Both the position numbers and the translations under genes were made by a program. Under the pieces are notes generated by a model. That model did not search any database and was not told the DNA's origin. It worked only from the letters and a program-made list of their open reading frames with translations. Below, piece after piece: positions 26,370 through 38,508 of a stretch of DNA of 64,000 nt; within the stretch, counting starts at the first letter, position 1, and each line of letters opens with the position of its first letter. This DNA comes from Myxococcales bacterium. Lineage in GTDB: Bacteria; Myxococcota_A; Polyangia; Nannocystales; Nannocystaceae. The stretch spans positions 124,001 through 188,000 of the forward strand of contig JACKDV010000002.1 of assembly GCA_020633315.1 (NCBI GenBank), written 5' to 3'.

Positions 26370-28451
26370 GTGCGCATCGCCGTGCTGCCCCAGGGGCTCG
26401 TCACCGTCAACCAGGGCCTGAGCGTAGAAGGGGGCAAGCGACCGCTGGCGGTGCCGATCGGCGTCGCCGATGCCTACTTCCCGGTGGGCCCGCTGGCGGT
26501 GGATCCCAGCGGGAGCCGGGCATGGGTGCGGGCCGCGGACGGGCGGGCGACCCGGGTCGATCTCCGGACCGGCAAGCACCAGGCCTTCGACTTCGAGCTG
26601 CGCGGGGCCGTCTACGATCCCCGCGGCTCGGTGGTGGCGGTGCTCGGCGGTCCGAGCGAGTCGCTGGCGCTGGTGGAATTCGACGACGACGCGCCCGAGC
26701 GCCACCGCCCGCTGCCGCTGCCCGAGCCCCGCCGGATCCACTGGCCCTACGGCGCGCCCTATCGCTTCGCCGCCTACGATCTCGACTGGGACGGCGCGCT
26801 GCGGCTGAGCGCCACCCGCTGGGGCGTGGCGCTGGCCCACGTCAACGGCACCCTGTGGGCGCGCTTCTCCGACGGGCACCAGGGCGCCTGGACCATGCCC
26901 CCGGTGTACCAGGGCTGGAGCTGCGCCTTCCCACACGAGCACGGCCTGGTGGTCACCTGCGTGCACAACGGTCGCACCGGCGAGTTCGTGTGGCTCGATC
27001 GCGAGGGCGTGTGGCACGACGCCTTCGACAGCAGCTGGAAGCCGGTGAGCCCCTGCGTGCCCACGCCCCGCGGCTTCGTGGCCGCCTTCGACGACGAGCT
27101 GGTGCGCTTCGAGGGCTACCCGGCCACCATCACCGAGCGGGTGTACGTGGGCGGGCGTCCCGAGGAGGCGGCGATCGATCTCGAGCTGCGGCAGGTGGTG
27201 GTCCACTTCGGAGACCGTCGCGCTCGGATGGACGCGGGCGGCGATCGGGTGGTCGTGCGGCGCAAGGGAGAGGAGAGCCAGGAGCGACTCGAGCGCGTGG
27301 CCGAGCCGGGCGCCACGGCGCCGTGGACCTTCGAGGCGATCGACGATCCCGATCTCGGTCGGATCTGGAAGCCCGAGCTCACCCGCGTGGCGCGGCTCGT
27401 CGCGGCGCTGCACGAGGAGCAGGCCGTCGATCCCGCGGCCGCGGCGAGGTCCCTGCAGCAGGCGCTGCAGGGCGTCGCCGTGGAGGCCACCGAGGATCCC
27501 GTGCAGCTCGAGGACGCGGTGTGGCGCGGCCTTCGGCGCTGGGTGGCTCCGTATCCCTCCCGGGCGGCGCTGACCCGCATGGTGGAGCGGCTGGCCACCA
27601 TGGGCGACGATCCCTTCCTCGAGCGGGCGCTGCGGGCCGAGCTCCCCGGCGAGTGGGGGCAGGGGCCGCGGCCCACCCGGCCCGCCGACGCCTGGATCCG
27701 GGCTCGGGTGCCCGCCCTGCACGAGGGGCGCCTCGGCGAGCGGACGGTGACGAGCGCCGTGATCACGGCCGACGTGGATCGCAACCCGCCGTGGTCGGTC
27801 GTCGCGGAGCTCGAGGGCGGTGGCCAGGCTCGCGTCGCCATCGCGTGCTTCGATCCGGCCACGCTGGTGGCCCTGCCCTCCGAGGCCAACGACGAGGTGG
27901 AGCTGTACGACGGCATGCTCACCCGCCACGGGACCGGTGACGACGGCGAGCCCGAGTCGGTGATCGTGGAGGTCGACCCCTGGCCCGGTGGCTTCGCCCA
28001 TCGCGTGACCGTGACCTCGCGCCAGGGCGGGGCGGCCCGGCTGCGCACGGGGGCGCAGTGGGAGCCCGTGCGGCTCTCCGATCCCGACCAGGCGCGAGCG
28101 CTCGCCTACGGAGCCGAGTCGTGGCCCACGCTCTACCTCGGTCGTGTGGATGGAGCCCTCGCCATCGGTCCCTTCGCCGACGAGCTCGAGGGGGCGACCC
28201 TCGTGCCGCGTCCCGCTCCGCTGCCCGCGATCGCCGAGCTGCTCGACGGGCTCGTGGCCGACGAGCAGCTCGAGCTGGCCCGCCCCGCCGACGATGAGCT
28301 GCGCTGGGCGGTGGAGGTGGCGATCCATACCGCGAGCTCGGCCGAGGCCGCCGCCGCGGCTCTCGAGACCCTGCTGCTCGATCACGAGGCCGTCGACGAG
28401 CTCTACGCCGATCCCGACGAGCTGCGGGATCGCGTGGCCCCGCTGCTGCGC

Positions 28452-28466
<15 letters not shown>
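26370..28466 (+). CDS. Unrecognised 698-residue cytoplasmic protein, propeller-like N-terminal half
   Basis: It starts at GTG 26370 with no signal peptide. The first half (about 30-330) has repeating short strands with Trp/Tyr and WVRAADG, RVDLRTG, YDPRGSVVAVLGG and LVEFDDD segments, the look of a beta-propeller. The middle (about 335-460) is helical and charged; about 470-600 is beta-rich again; the C-terminus (about 620-698) is helical with an Ala run. I do not recognise a family. The last 15 bases overlap the 3' end of the convergent Hsp70-like gene. Codon use and the long unbroken frame support a real gene. Confidence 0.75.
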
Positions 28467-31205
<2,739 letters not shown>

Positions 31206-31208
31206 CGC

Positions 31209-32972
31209 CTACGTCCGTCCCCGCACGTCGAAGCTCAGCTTCCAGCTCCGTCCCTCGCCGCCGTCCTCCACCGCCGACAGCTCGAGGGTGCCCACCTCGG
31301 TGACCCGCGCCTGCAGGCGCACCTGCACGATCTGGCCCTCGGGTCCCTCGAGGGTGGTCTCGATGGGCGACAGCTCGGTGAGCCCGGCCGGCCTGGTGGT
31401 GGTGGCCACCGCGTCCTCGCGCCGCGTGGACGAGCCGAAGAAGCGGAACGACACCGGCTCGCCCAGCACCAGGCCGAACGCCTGTGGCAGCCGGACCTCG
31501 GTGCCCTCCTCCATGCCGAAGGGAGCGATGCACACCGCATCCACCCGCGGCGGGATTCCGGGCACGGCGAGCTCGGCCCGCTCGATGCCCACGTAGTAGG
31601 CCTGAGCCGTGCCGCCGCGGATCCGCACCCCACCCTCGCGACGGGCCCAGGCGTAGTAGGCCGCGCCGCGGCTCACGGCCAGCTCCGCGTCGATGCCCTC
31701 GAGCACCGTGGGCGCCGGGGCCCCGTGCTCGCGCAGCCAGGCGCTCAGGATCGCCACGATGCGGTCGCGCACCAGCGGCGAGCGGGTGACCCCGCCGTTG
31801 AACAGCACCGCGGTGGGCCGCACGAAGCTGCCCGACTCGCTCTCGGCTCCGCGCGCGAGGAAGGCCGCCAGGTGCCGGGTGATCGCCGCGTCGGCGGGGT
31901 AGGGCAGGCCCAGGGTGGTCAGGCCCACGCGCCGCGGCGTCTGGGGCCGCGCCTCGATGCCCACCTCGGGGAAGAAGCCGTCGAGCAGGATCGCATCGAG
32001 GGTGGCGCGGGTGACCTCGGTGCGCAGCGTGCCGCCGATGAGCCGGCTGCCGCGGCTGGGGATCGCCAGGGGCACGGACGCCGGCGGGTCGTCACCGAGC
32101 AGCGTCTCCTTGGCCGTGCGGCAGCCGTGGGTCAGCGCGCGCATCTGCCAGTCATCGAGCTCCTTGCCCTCCGCCTCGAGCTGGGCCCGCACCGCGTAGG
32201 CCAGGGCCAGGTCCATGTTGTCGCCGCCGAGCAGGATGTGGTCGCCCACCGCGATGCGCTCGAGCTGCAGCGTGCCCTCTTCTTCCTGCACCGCGATCAG
32301 CGAGAAGTCCGTGGTGCCGCCCCCGATGTCGACCACCAGGATCACGTCCCCGACCTTCACCTCGTCGCGCCACGCCGGGCCGCGCTGCGCCACCCAGCTG
32401 TAGAGCGCCGCCTGGGGCTCCTCGAGCAGGCGCGGGGGCTCCTCGAAGCCGGCCAGCGCCGCCGCCTCCAGGGTGAGCTCGCGGGCCACCGCATCGAACG
32501 ACGCAGGCACGGTGAGCACCACCTCTTGGTCGTCGAGCGGCGCATCGGGGTGGGCCAGCTCCCACGCCGCGCGCAGGTGGGCCAGGTAGCGGGCCGAGGC
32601 CTGCAGCGGCGACACCTGGGGCACGCCCTCGGGCGCCTGCCACGGCAGGATCTCGCCGCGGCGATCGACCCCCGCGTGCGACAGCCAGCTCTTGGCCGAC
32701 GACACCAGCCGCCCCGGCGTGGATGCTCCCTGGCTGCGGGCGAAGGTCCCCACCACGTCGCGCGCCGCCGGATACCAGGCCAGCGCCAGCGACCCCGGCG
32801 GGAACTGGCCCTCGGCCGGGAAGTACAGGAACGAGGGCATCAACGAGCGCGGGCCCACCTCGCCCGGCGCCAGCACCTGCGGCACCGGCAGGGCCTCGGG
32901 GGGCCGATCGGCGCTGGCGGTGAAGGACAGCGCGCAGTTGGTGGTGCCGAGATCGATCCCGACCGCGAACAT
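31209..32972 (-). CDS. Hsp70-family protein
   Basis: A 587-residue DnaK-like ATPase. Phosphate-1 VGIDLGTTNCALSF is at 4-17, VPASFDAVA near 180, phosphate-2 VVDIGGGTTDFSLI near 240 and the adenosine motif VLFNGGVTRSPL near 385. A short beta domain (about 480-587) ends the protein, so the helical lid of DnaK is missing. It shares the SAKSWLSHAGVDRRGEILPW segment with the downstream Hsp70, showing the two are paralogues. The ATG overlaps the DUF2760 stop by one base (TGATG). Confidence 0.9.
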   Translation of the reverse strand: MFAVGIDLGTTNCALSFTASADRPPEALPVPQVLAPGEVGPRSLMPSFLYFPAEGQFPPGSLALAWYPAARDVVGTFARSQGASTPGRLVSSAKSWLSHAGVDRRGEILPWQAPEGVPQVSPLQASARYLAHLRAAWELAHPDAPLDDQEVVLTVPASFDAVARELTLEAAALAGFEEPPRLLEEPQAALYSWVAQRGPAWRDEVKVGDVILVVDIGGGTTDFSLIAVQEEEGTLQLERIAVGDHILLGGDNMDLALAYAVRAQLEAEGKELDDWQMRALTHGCRTAKETLLGDDPPASVPLAIPSRGSRLIGGTLRTEVTRATLDAILLDGFFPEVGIEARPQTPRRVGLTTLGLPYPADAAITRHLAAFLARGAESESGSFVRPTAVLFNGGVTRSPLVRDRIVAILSAWLREHGAPAPTVLEGIDAELAVSRGAAYYAWARREGGVRIRGGTAQAYYVGIERAELAVPGIPPRVDAVCIAPFGMEEGTEVRLPQAFGLVLGEPVSFRFFGSSTRREDAVATTTRPAGLTELSPIETTLEGPEGQIVQVRLQARVTEVGTLELSAVEDGGEGRSWKLSFDVRGRT

Positions 32973-33544
32973 CACACCTCCACCTCGGCCGCCGCGACGA
33001 TGCTCGGATCGTGTCCCGCGATCAGCTCGGGCAGCTCCAGCGTCCTCACCTGCCAGCCGTGGTGGGCCAGCGTGCCCGTGAACGGAGGCTCGCCCACCAC
33101 GTTGCCGGTGACCCGGGTGCGGGCTGCGTCGTAGCCCGGCGGCAGCTCGATCGTGGCCCCTTCCTCCTCGGTGCGCACCGGCTCGAGCGTCAGCACGTCC
33201 TTCAGGCCGCGGGTGCAGCCCTCGTGTACCACCCGAGCTGCCGCGCCGATGTCCGCGTCGGAGAAGCCGGAGACGTCCTCCTTCAAGAAGTCGATGAAGC
33301 GTCCCTCTCGCTGCAGGATGGCCAGCAGCTGCAGCGCCGAGGTGGTGTCGCGCTCGGGCTCCACCGCCACGGGCTCGGCCTTGGTCTCCTTGAGCGCCGG
33401 CTCCGGCTCCGGCTTGGCCGGGGGCAGGGACGGCGGTGCCTCGTCGAGGCTCGTGATCCGGGCCGCGAGCGTCCCGTCCAACAGCACCCGAAAGGGCAAG
33501 ACGATGGCGAGCCACAGGCGGGCTCCGAATCCGAGCGGTTCCAC
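32972..33544 (-). CDS. DUF2760 domain protein
   Basis: A 190-residue protein of the DUF2760 family: a hydrophobic N-terminal helix (LWLAIVLPFRVLLDG, about 8-22) that could anchor it in the membrane, a Pro/Glu/Lys linker, then the conserved ALQLLAILQREGRFIDFLKEDVSGFSDADIGAAARVVH-type core from about 80. GTG 33544 is used because GGAGG lies 9 bases upstream and the N-terminus then matches the family. In many proteobacteria this gene sits directly before two Hsp70-like genes, exactly as here, so the three products probably work together. The molecular function is unknown. Confidence 0.85.
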   Translation of the reverse strand: MEPLGFGARLWLAIVLPFRVLLDGTLAARITSLDEAPPSLPPAKPEPEPALKETKAEPVAVEPERDTTSALQLLAILQREGRFIDFLKEDVSGFSDADIGAAARVVHEGCTRGLKDVLTLEPVRTEEEGATIELPPGYDAARTRVTGNVVGEPPFTGTLAHHGWQVRTLELPELIAGHDPSIVAAAEVEV

Positions 33545-33751
33545 GTCTCTTCGCCTCCGGGGCCCGTGATAGCGCTGTTTGGACGGGGTGGCCAGGGCGC
33601 CCCGGAGGCGGCCAGCGCGGCCCCCCGAGGGGCTCCGCGGGGCCGGTGCGCGCCGATCACCGTGCGGCGGCGGTGTGGGCTGCATCGGCGACGAGGTGCT
33701 CGTGGGTCGCTCGTGGCTCGGAGCCCATCGGCTGCACGGTGGCCCTGCGAG

Positions 33752-33779
33752 TTGCACGGATGTCCGGGGCACCTACGAT
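33752..33779 (+). promoter_or_regulatory. Putative promoter of the GNAT gene
   Basis: TTGCAC (33752-33757), a 16-base spacer and TACGAT (33774-33779), ending 6 bases before GTG 33786. No Shine-Dalgarno. Apart from this, the 241-base divergent gap to the DUF2760 start holds only a GC-rich CGGCCCC/GGGGCCG inverted repeat at 33618-33645. Confidence 0.45.
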
Positions 33780-33785
33780 TGGCCC

Positions 33786-34340
33786 GTGGCATCCGACTCG
33801 CTCCCGAGCACCCCGCGGCTGACGATGCGGCGATTCGAACGCGACGACCTGCCGGTGATGGTCGCGTACCGCAGCCATCCCGAGGTGGCGCGACTCCAGT
33901 CGTGGACGCCCGAGTGGTCGATGGTCGATGCGGAGGAATTCCTGCGCCGCGATCGGGTCATCGCGCTGGGGACCCGGGGCGCGTGGACGCAGGTGGCCCT
34001 CGAGGAGCGGAGCACGGGCACCGTGGTGGGAGACCTCGCGCTCCACTTCTTGGCGACCCAGCCGCACACGGTGGAGCTCGGCATCACGCTGGCACCCGCG
34101 CATCAGCGGCGTGGTCTCGGCTCGGAGGCGCTGCGGGGGGTGATCACGTGGCTGTTCGAGCAGCACGGGGCCCACCGCGTGCTCGCGCAGACGGATGCCC
34201 GCAATGCGTCGATGCGGCGGCTCCTCGATCGCGTGGGCCTGCGTCAGGAGGCCGAGCTGCGGGAGGCCGACTGGTGGAAGGGCGAGTGGACCACGCTGTG
34301 CATCTACGCGGTGCTGGCCCGCGAGTGGGCGACGGGGTAG
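33786..34340 (+). CDS. GNAT-family N-acetyltransferase (RimJ/RimL type)
   Basis: A 184-residue acetyltransferase. It opens with LPSTPRLTMRRFERDDLPVMVAYRSHPEVAR, the usual start of the RimJ/RimL-like group; the acetyl-CoA binding motif A is LGITLAPAHQRRGLGSEALRG (about 98-118), and motif B includes ARNASMRRLLDRVGLRQEAE (about 140-160), then the WWKGEW segment. The substrate may be a protein N-terminus or a small molecule; nothing in the context tells which. The start GTG 33786 is inferred from domain alignment and the promoter-like box just upstream. Confidence 0.87.
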   Translation: MASDSLPSTPRLTMRRFERDDLPVMVAYRSHPEVARLQSWTPEWSMVDAEEFLRRDRVIALGTRGAWTQVALEERSTGTVVGDLALHFLATQPHTVELGITLAPAHQRRGLGSEALRGVITWLFEQHGAHRVLAQTDARNASMRRLLDRVGLRQEAELREADWWKGEWTTLCIYAVLAREWATG

Positions 34341-34421
34341 CCGGCCGGGTCATGACGCGAGCCGCAGCCACGGGTCCATCCTGGGCTCGGCCTCGTCCCC
34401 TCGGGGCCGGGCGCGGCATCC

Positions 34422-35810
34422 TCAGCGCTGCCTCCCGCCCGGCACCGGATCCTCCGGCCCGGGCATGATCCACGCCGCCGCTCCGAGCGAGTCCTCCACC
34501 TTCGCCAGATCGACCGTCGGATCCACCAGTGGCCGGCGCATCCTCCGGTTGAGCGACACGTTGACCTGCGCCCGCACCTCCACCTCGAGCCCTCGCTCGC
34601 TGCGCCAGCGCTCGGCCAGGTGATGCGCATACCGGAGCACCAGATCCGGCTTCCCCACCATCTTGTGCACCTGGTACCCGGTCAGCTCGTCGGCGGGATC
34701 GACCACCCAGGTCTCGTTCGTGCTCGGGGCTCGCACCACGAATCGCGCCGCCCCATCCTTCGTGCGCAGCTTCATCCGCCACGCCAGGTAGTGCCCCTCC
34801 TCGGTCCACGCCACGTCACCGGGATAGAGGTGGTGCCGCAGCGGCAGGACCACCTGTGCCACCAGCCACGCCCCCGCGAGCCCCAGCCACACCCGAGCCC
34901 GCGGCGGCGGCGGAGGCTCGACGGGGGCGGGGCTCGGCCACGGCCCCAGCCGCGCATCGATCCACGACCCGATCCACGGCAGACGTCGCGGCCAGCTCGG
35001 CTCGAGGAACAGCGTGGTCGCGGCCAGCATGACCCACGGGAAGATCCCGATGCTGAACAGCCACGCGTTGCTCAGGTGGAACGCCACCGACGCCAGCACG
35101 GCCACCACCCGCGTCCGCCGCCACAGCAGGGCCGGCGTGACCAACAGGTCGAACCAAAGCCCGCCCTGCACCACCAGCCCCACCGCGGCCTCGCTCGACA
35201 ACCACTCCCCGATCCACGGCGGCGCCGTGTGGGCCCGCGCCGCCAGCCACCCCCGCACCGGCTCTCCCGCCAGCCAGTCGGCGTCGATCTTCGCGAGCCC
35301 ACCAAAGACGTACACGATCCCGAGCTGCGCCCGCAGCAGCCACTGCGCCCCGGCCGGCGCCCAGCCACGCCGCAGCTCCGGCCGGCGCCTCGCGTCGAGC
35401 GACAGCCCCCGATGCGCGGGCGAGCACGCGAGCAGCCCCGTCAGCACGATCAACAAGTAGGCATGATTGAGGTACCGCGTCGCGGCCAGCAGGAACAGGT
35501 AGGCCTGCCCCACCGTCAGCGCCCACGCGGCCAGCCGATGCCTCCAGCCCACCACCACCGCGAGCGCGGCCCCCATCAGCGCCACGAACAGCACGTGCAT
35601 CCACGGCCCCGGCAGCGGATGCACCCAGCCGAAGCCGGGATAGGTGAACAGGAAGGTGGGCTCGAGGTAGTGCTCGTCCACCCAACCCGCGAGCTCGTAG
35701 CGGGCGAGGTCCACCAGCAGCAGGGCCCCGAGCAGCACGCGGAAGGCCACGAGCCCGGCCAGGTCGGCGGGGGCGAGCAGGCGCGCGAGGAGCCGGGAGC
35801 GAGCCGACAC
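34422..35810 (-). CDS. HTTM-domain membrane protein (vitamin K-dependent carboxylase homologue)
   Basis: A 462-residue polytopic membrane protein with at least six hydrophobic segments in residues 15-330 (for example VAFRVLLGALLLVDLARY, VLFVALMGAALAVVVGW, LLIVLTGLLAC, VWLGLAGAWLVAQVVLPL), matching the horizontally transferred transmembrane (HTTM) domain. The VKGC-like pieces GIVYVFGGLAKIDADWL and LFSIGIFPWVMLAATTLF are clear. After about 340 comes a soluble beta-rich tail. The metazoan enzyme carboxylates glutamate; activity of bacterial homologues is mostly unknown. GTG 35810 is the best start; TAGCCT at 35821-35816 ends five bases before it. Confidence 0.85.
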   Translation of the reverse strand: MSARSRLLARLLAPADLAGLVAFRVLLGALLLVDLARYELAGWVDEHYLEPTFLFTYPGFGWVHPLPGPWMHVLFVALMGAALAVVVGWRHRLAAWALTVGQAYLFLLAATRYLNHAYLLIVLTGLLACSPAHRGLSLDARRRPELRRGWAPAGAQWLLRAQLGIVYVFGGLAKIDADWLAGEPVRGWLAARAHTAPPWIGEWLSSEAAVGLVVQGGLWFDLLVTPALLWRRTRVVAVLASVAFHLSNAWLFSIGIFPWVMLAATTLFLEPSWPRRLPWIGSWIDARLGPWPSPAPVEPPPPPRARVWLGLAGAWLVAQVVLPLRHHLYPGDVAWTEEGHYLAWRMKLRTKDGAARFVVRAPSTNETWVVDPADELTGYQVHKMVGKPDLVLRYAHHLAERWRSERGLEVEVRAQVNVSLNRRMRRPLVDPTVDLAKVEDSLGAAAWIMPGPEDPVPGGRQR

Positions 35811-35844
35811 GAGCGAGGCTACCGCAGCCGCGACGGGGCCGCGG

Positions 35845-36231
35845 CTACTCGTCCTCCCCGAGCGCCCGCGCGGCCGCGACGGCCAGCGCCTCGATCACCT
35901 CGGGCTCGGCTCCCAGCGCCCCCGGCTGCAGCCGCAGCCGAAGGTCGGGGTGCCGTGCCGCGAGCCCGGCGACCGCGTCGGGCACGTCGCGCTTGATGTG
36001 CTTGCCCCCCGGCGAGAGGAACACGCTGAGCACCCGCAGGTCGCGGTGCCCCGCGGCGTAGAGCTCCTCCACCGCGGCCTCGAGGTCGGGCTCGAGGAAG
36101 CCGAGGTAGGCGACCACCACCGGCCCGTCGAAGCGCTCGCGCAGGCGCGCGGCGAGGGCATCCACCGGCACCCGCCAGTCGGGGTCGGGGCTCCCGTGGG
36201 CGACGAGCACGACGGCGGTCGAGGTGGTCAT
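35845..36231 (-). CDS. cbiX: CbiX-type sirohydrochlorin chelatase
   Basis: A 128-residue short-form CbiX/SirB-like protein. It begins with VVLVAHGSPDP (metal-binding His12), contains YLGFLEPDLEAAVEELYAAGHRDLRVL, then VFLSPGGKHIKRDVP with the second His of the active site near 78. Short CbiX proteins act as homodimers that insert cobalt (B12 branch) or iron (siroheme) into sirohydrochlorin. No other tetrapyrrole gene is adjacent; the B12 riboswitch at the left end of the window makes a link to cobalamin plausible but not shown. Confidence 0.85.
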   Translation of the reverse strand: MTTSTAVVLVAHGSPDPDWRVPVDALAARLRERFDGPVVVAYLGFLEPDLEAAVEELYAAGHRDLRVLSVFLSPGGKHIKRDVPDAVAGLAARHPDLRLRLQPGALGAEPEVIEALAVAAARALGEDE

Positions 36232-36265
36232 GCGTGACCGAGCCGGGGGGGCGCGCGGCGATCCA

Positions 36266-37507
36266 TCAACGAAGCCCCCGCGCCTTGGGCGGGGCGGTGG
36301 GCTCGGGCGGCACGTGGATCCCGAGCGCCGAGAGCTGCCGGTGGGTGTCGGGGTCGAGGGCGGCGTTGCGGATGAAGAAGGCCGAGAGCTCGCGGCGCAG
36401 CGGGTAGTGCCGCCGCAGCGCCTCGAAGCCCGAGGCCCGCTCGACCGCGGGGCGGCTGGCGAGGCCGCGGATCCGGGCGTCGTCGGCCATCAGGGGCAGG
36501 GCGGAGGCGATCCAGGGGCGCCAGTCGTGGGCGGCGTCGCGATCGTCACAGCGCAGCTCCACGGTGCCCTTGCGCGCGAGCACCTTGCGGCCGTCGAAGT
36601 CGGGCGTGCGGCCGAGGTAGCGGCACAGGGCCTCGTGCACCATGCGGGTGGCGGCGAGCTTGCCCTCGAAGGTGTAGCCGGCCACGTGCGGCGAGGCGAG
36701 CTGCACGGCACCCGGGCCGTGCAGCAGGTCGGGACGCACCCGCGGCTCGTTCTCCCACACGTCGACCAGGGCCTTGCCGTCGTGGTCGTGCACCCAGCGG
36801 TGCAGGGCGTCGTCGTCGATCACGCCGCCGCGACAGGTGTTGACCAGGAGCTGACCATGTCGCAGCCGCGAGAGCTGCTCGTAGCCCAGCATGTGCCAGG
36901 TGGCATGGGGGCCGCTGCGGGTGAGCGGCACGTGGAGCGAGATGACGAAGGAGGATTCCAGCACGCGCTCGAGGGTGCCCAGCCGCTCGAAGCGGGCCAT
37001 GTTGCTCAGCGCGGGCTCGTGATCGAGCTCGAGCTGGCCGGCGGCACGTCGCTCGGCCAGGGGAGGATCGCAGGCCATCACGTCGTAGCCGAGCGCTCGC
37101 AGGGCCCGGGCCACGCGTCGACCCACGTGGCCGAGGCCGACCACGCCCACCGGACCGGGCGGGGCGCCCAGGCGCCAGCGCTTGGCGTGGGCGAGCGCCG
37201 AGACCACCCACTCGGCCACGGCCTGGGCGTTGCAGCCGGGGGCATGGGCCACGGTCACGCCGAGGCGCTCGAGCTCCTCGCGCTCGATGTGATCCATGCC
37301 GGCGGTGGCCGAGGCCACGAAGCGCACCGAGGTGCCCTGCAGCAAGCGCGCGTCCACCTTGGTCACGCTGCGCACGACGAGCGCCTCGGCTCCCTGCAGC
37401 ACGTCGCGATCGATGGCGGTCCCCGGTCGCGCCCGCAGCTTGCCCAGGTGCCCGAAGGCTTCTTCCTTCCACGGGATGGCGTCGTCGATGACGATCCGCA
37501 GGCCCAC
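36266..37507 (-). CDS. pdxB: 4-phosphoerythronate dehydrogenase (PdxB-like)
   Basis: A 413-residue D-isomer-specific 2-hydroxyacid dehydrogenase. It starts LRIVIDDAIPWKEEAFGHLG, has SATAGMDHIE near 88 and NAQAVAEWV near 114, the NAD-binding VGVVGLGHVGRRVA near 140, the catalytic-domain LVNTCRGGVIDDDAL near 250 and HVAGYTFEGKLAATRM near 300, the last typical of PdxB. In family members it oxidises 4-phospho-D-erythronate in DXP-dependent pyridoxal phosphate synthesis. GTG 37507 overlaps the methyltransferase stop by one base (TAGTG). serA lies two genes upstream, so the operon groups two related dehydrogenases. Confidence 0.85.
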   Translation of the reverse strand: MGLRIVIDDAIPWKEEAFGHLGKLRARPGTAIDRDVLQGAEALVVRSVTKVDARLLQGTSVRFVASATAGMDHIEREELERLGVTVAHAPGCNAQAVAEWVVSALAHAKRWRLGAPPGPVGVVGLGHVGRRVARALRALGYDVMACDPPLAERRAAGQLELDHEPALSNMARFERLGTLERVLESSFVISLHVPLTRSGPHATWHMLGYEQLSRLRHGQLLVNTCRGGVIDDDALHRWVHDHDGKALVDVWENEPRVRPDLLHGPGAVQLASPHVAGYTFEGKLAATRMVHEALCRYLGRTPDFDGRKVLARKGTVELRCDDRDAAHDWRPWIASALPLMADDARIRGLASRPAVERASGFEALRRHYPLRRELSAFFIRNAALDPDTHRQLSALGIHVPPEPTAPPKARGLR

Positions 37508-38508
37508 TACCCGCAGCGTACCCGAAACAGGTACTCCACGTTCTTGAGGTGACCGACTCGGCCCACTTTGCGGCCCTCGAGGTTGTAGATGCCGATCTTC
37601 GCCCCCACGTAGCGATCGTGGGCGATTTCCTGGACCTCCACGGGACCGCGCTCGCTCAGGATCGCGAGCATCTCGTCCCGGGAGATGTAGCCCTCGTTGC
37701 TGAACGAGACCAGCAGCCAGCGGGCCTGCACGGCCCGAACGACCTGCTGCATGGCCTCGTGGATCTTGCGCTTGGAGTTGAAGGGTGAGCGTCGAGTCTT
37801 GCAGTCCAGGCGCTTTTTTGCCACCCCGTAGGCCACGGGCGCGTCCCAGCGGACCAGCGTCTCCCATACGTGGTAGTTGCCCAGGTAGCTGTGCTGGTTG
37901 TACGGGGGGTCGAGATAGACCACGTCGGCCTCGTAGCGCTGCACCGCCTCCAGGGCGTCGAGCCCATGGGCGTCGCCGGGGCCGGGCAACAGCCGGGGCA
38001 TGCGGAGCTCCAGGTCGTTGTGGGCCCGCGGGGCCCACTGCTTGAGGTAGGCCATCTGCACGCCGGTGGTCGAATCCACTCGATCCGCGGCCTCCATCAG
38101 GGAGACCAGGGCCACTGCGCGGAGCGCGGGAGGCAGGTCGAGGGCCTCGATGTGGTCGCGGATGGCATCGATGCGGGCACCGTTGTTGGGATGGAAGAAG
38201 CGCGCCTGCTCGCAGAAGGTGTGGGTGATGTAGCCCGCCCGCGGGGGCAGGGCCTGCAGCTCGGGGAGCAGGCGCTCCATGGGCGGTCCCAGCTCGTCCC
38301 GATCGGCGGCCACGTAGCACTGCGCCAGCACCTGGGCGTAGGCGTTGTGGTCGTTGGCGCGGACCCGCAGGCCGGCCTCCTTCATGGCGTGGCCCACCCG
38401 CGCCGTGCCCGAGAACACGTCGAAGAAGGTGCGGACGTCGGGCAGGGAGCGGACCTGCTCGACCAGCGCGGGCACGAGCACCCGCTTGGAGCCGAGGTAC
38501 TTGATCAC
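37507..38508 (-). CDS. D12-class DNA adenine N6-methyltransferase
   Basis: A 333-residue methyltransferase. The N-terminal IKYLGSKR and the SAM-binding DVFSGTARVGHAMKEAG (about 30-46) are typical of D12-class enzymes; the catalytic motif is DPPYN at about 200-204, followed by HSYLGNYHVWETLVRWD as in FokI/Dam-like members. The region between holds the target-recognition part. No restriction nuclease gene is adjacent, so it looks solitary. It is locked between serA (4-base GTGA overlap) and pdxB (1-base overlap), an odd place for a DNA methylase. The target sequence cannot be read from the protein. Confidence 0.88.
   Translation of the reverse strand: MIKYLGSKRVLVPALVEQVRSLPDVRTFFDVFSGTARVGHAMKEAGLRVRANDHNAYAQVLAQCYVAADRDELGPPMERLLPELQALPPRAGYITHTFCEQARFFHPNNGARIDAIRDHIEALDLPPALRAVALVSLMEAADRVDSTTGVQMAYLKQWAPRAHNDLELRMPRLLPGPGDAHGLDALEAVQRYEADVVYLDPPYNQHSYLGNYHVWETLVRWDAPVAYGVAKKRLDCKTRRSPFNSKRKIHEAMQQVVRAVQARWLLVSFSNEGYISRDEMLAILSERGPVEVQEIAHDRYVGAKIGIYNLEGRKVGRVGHLKNVEYLFRVRCG

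Noticed and set aside
34341..34421. Possible terminator between the GNAT and HTTM genes
   Set aside because: Only short CGGCC/GGCCG pairing with no T-tract; not distinguishable from background in GC-rich DNA.
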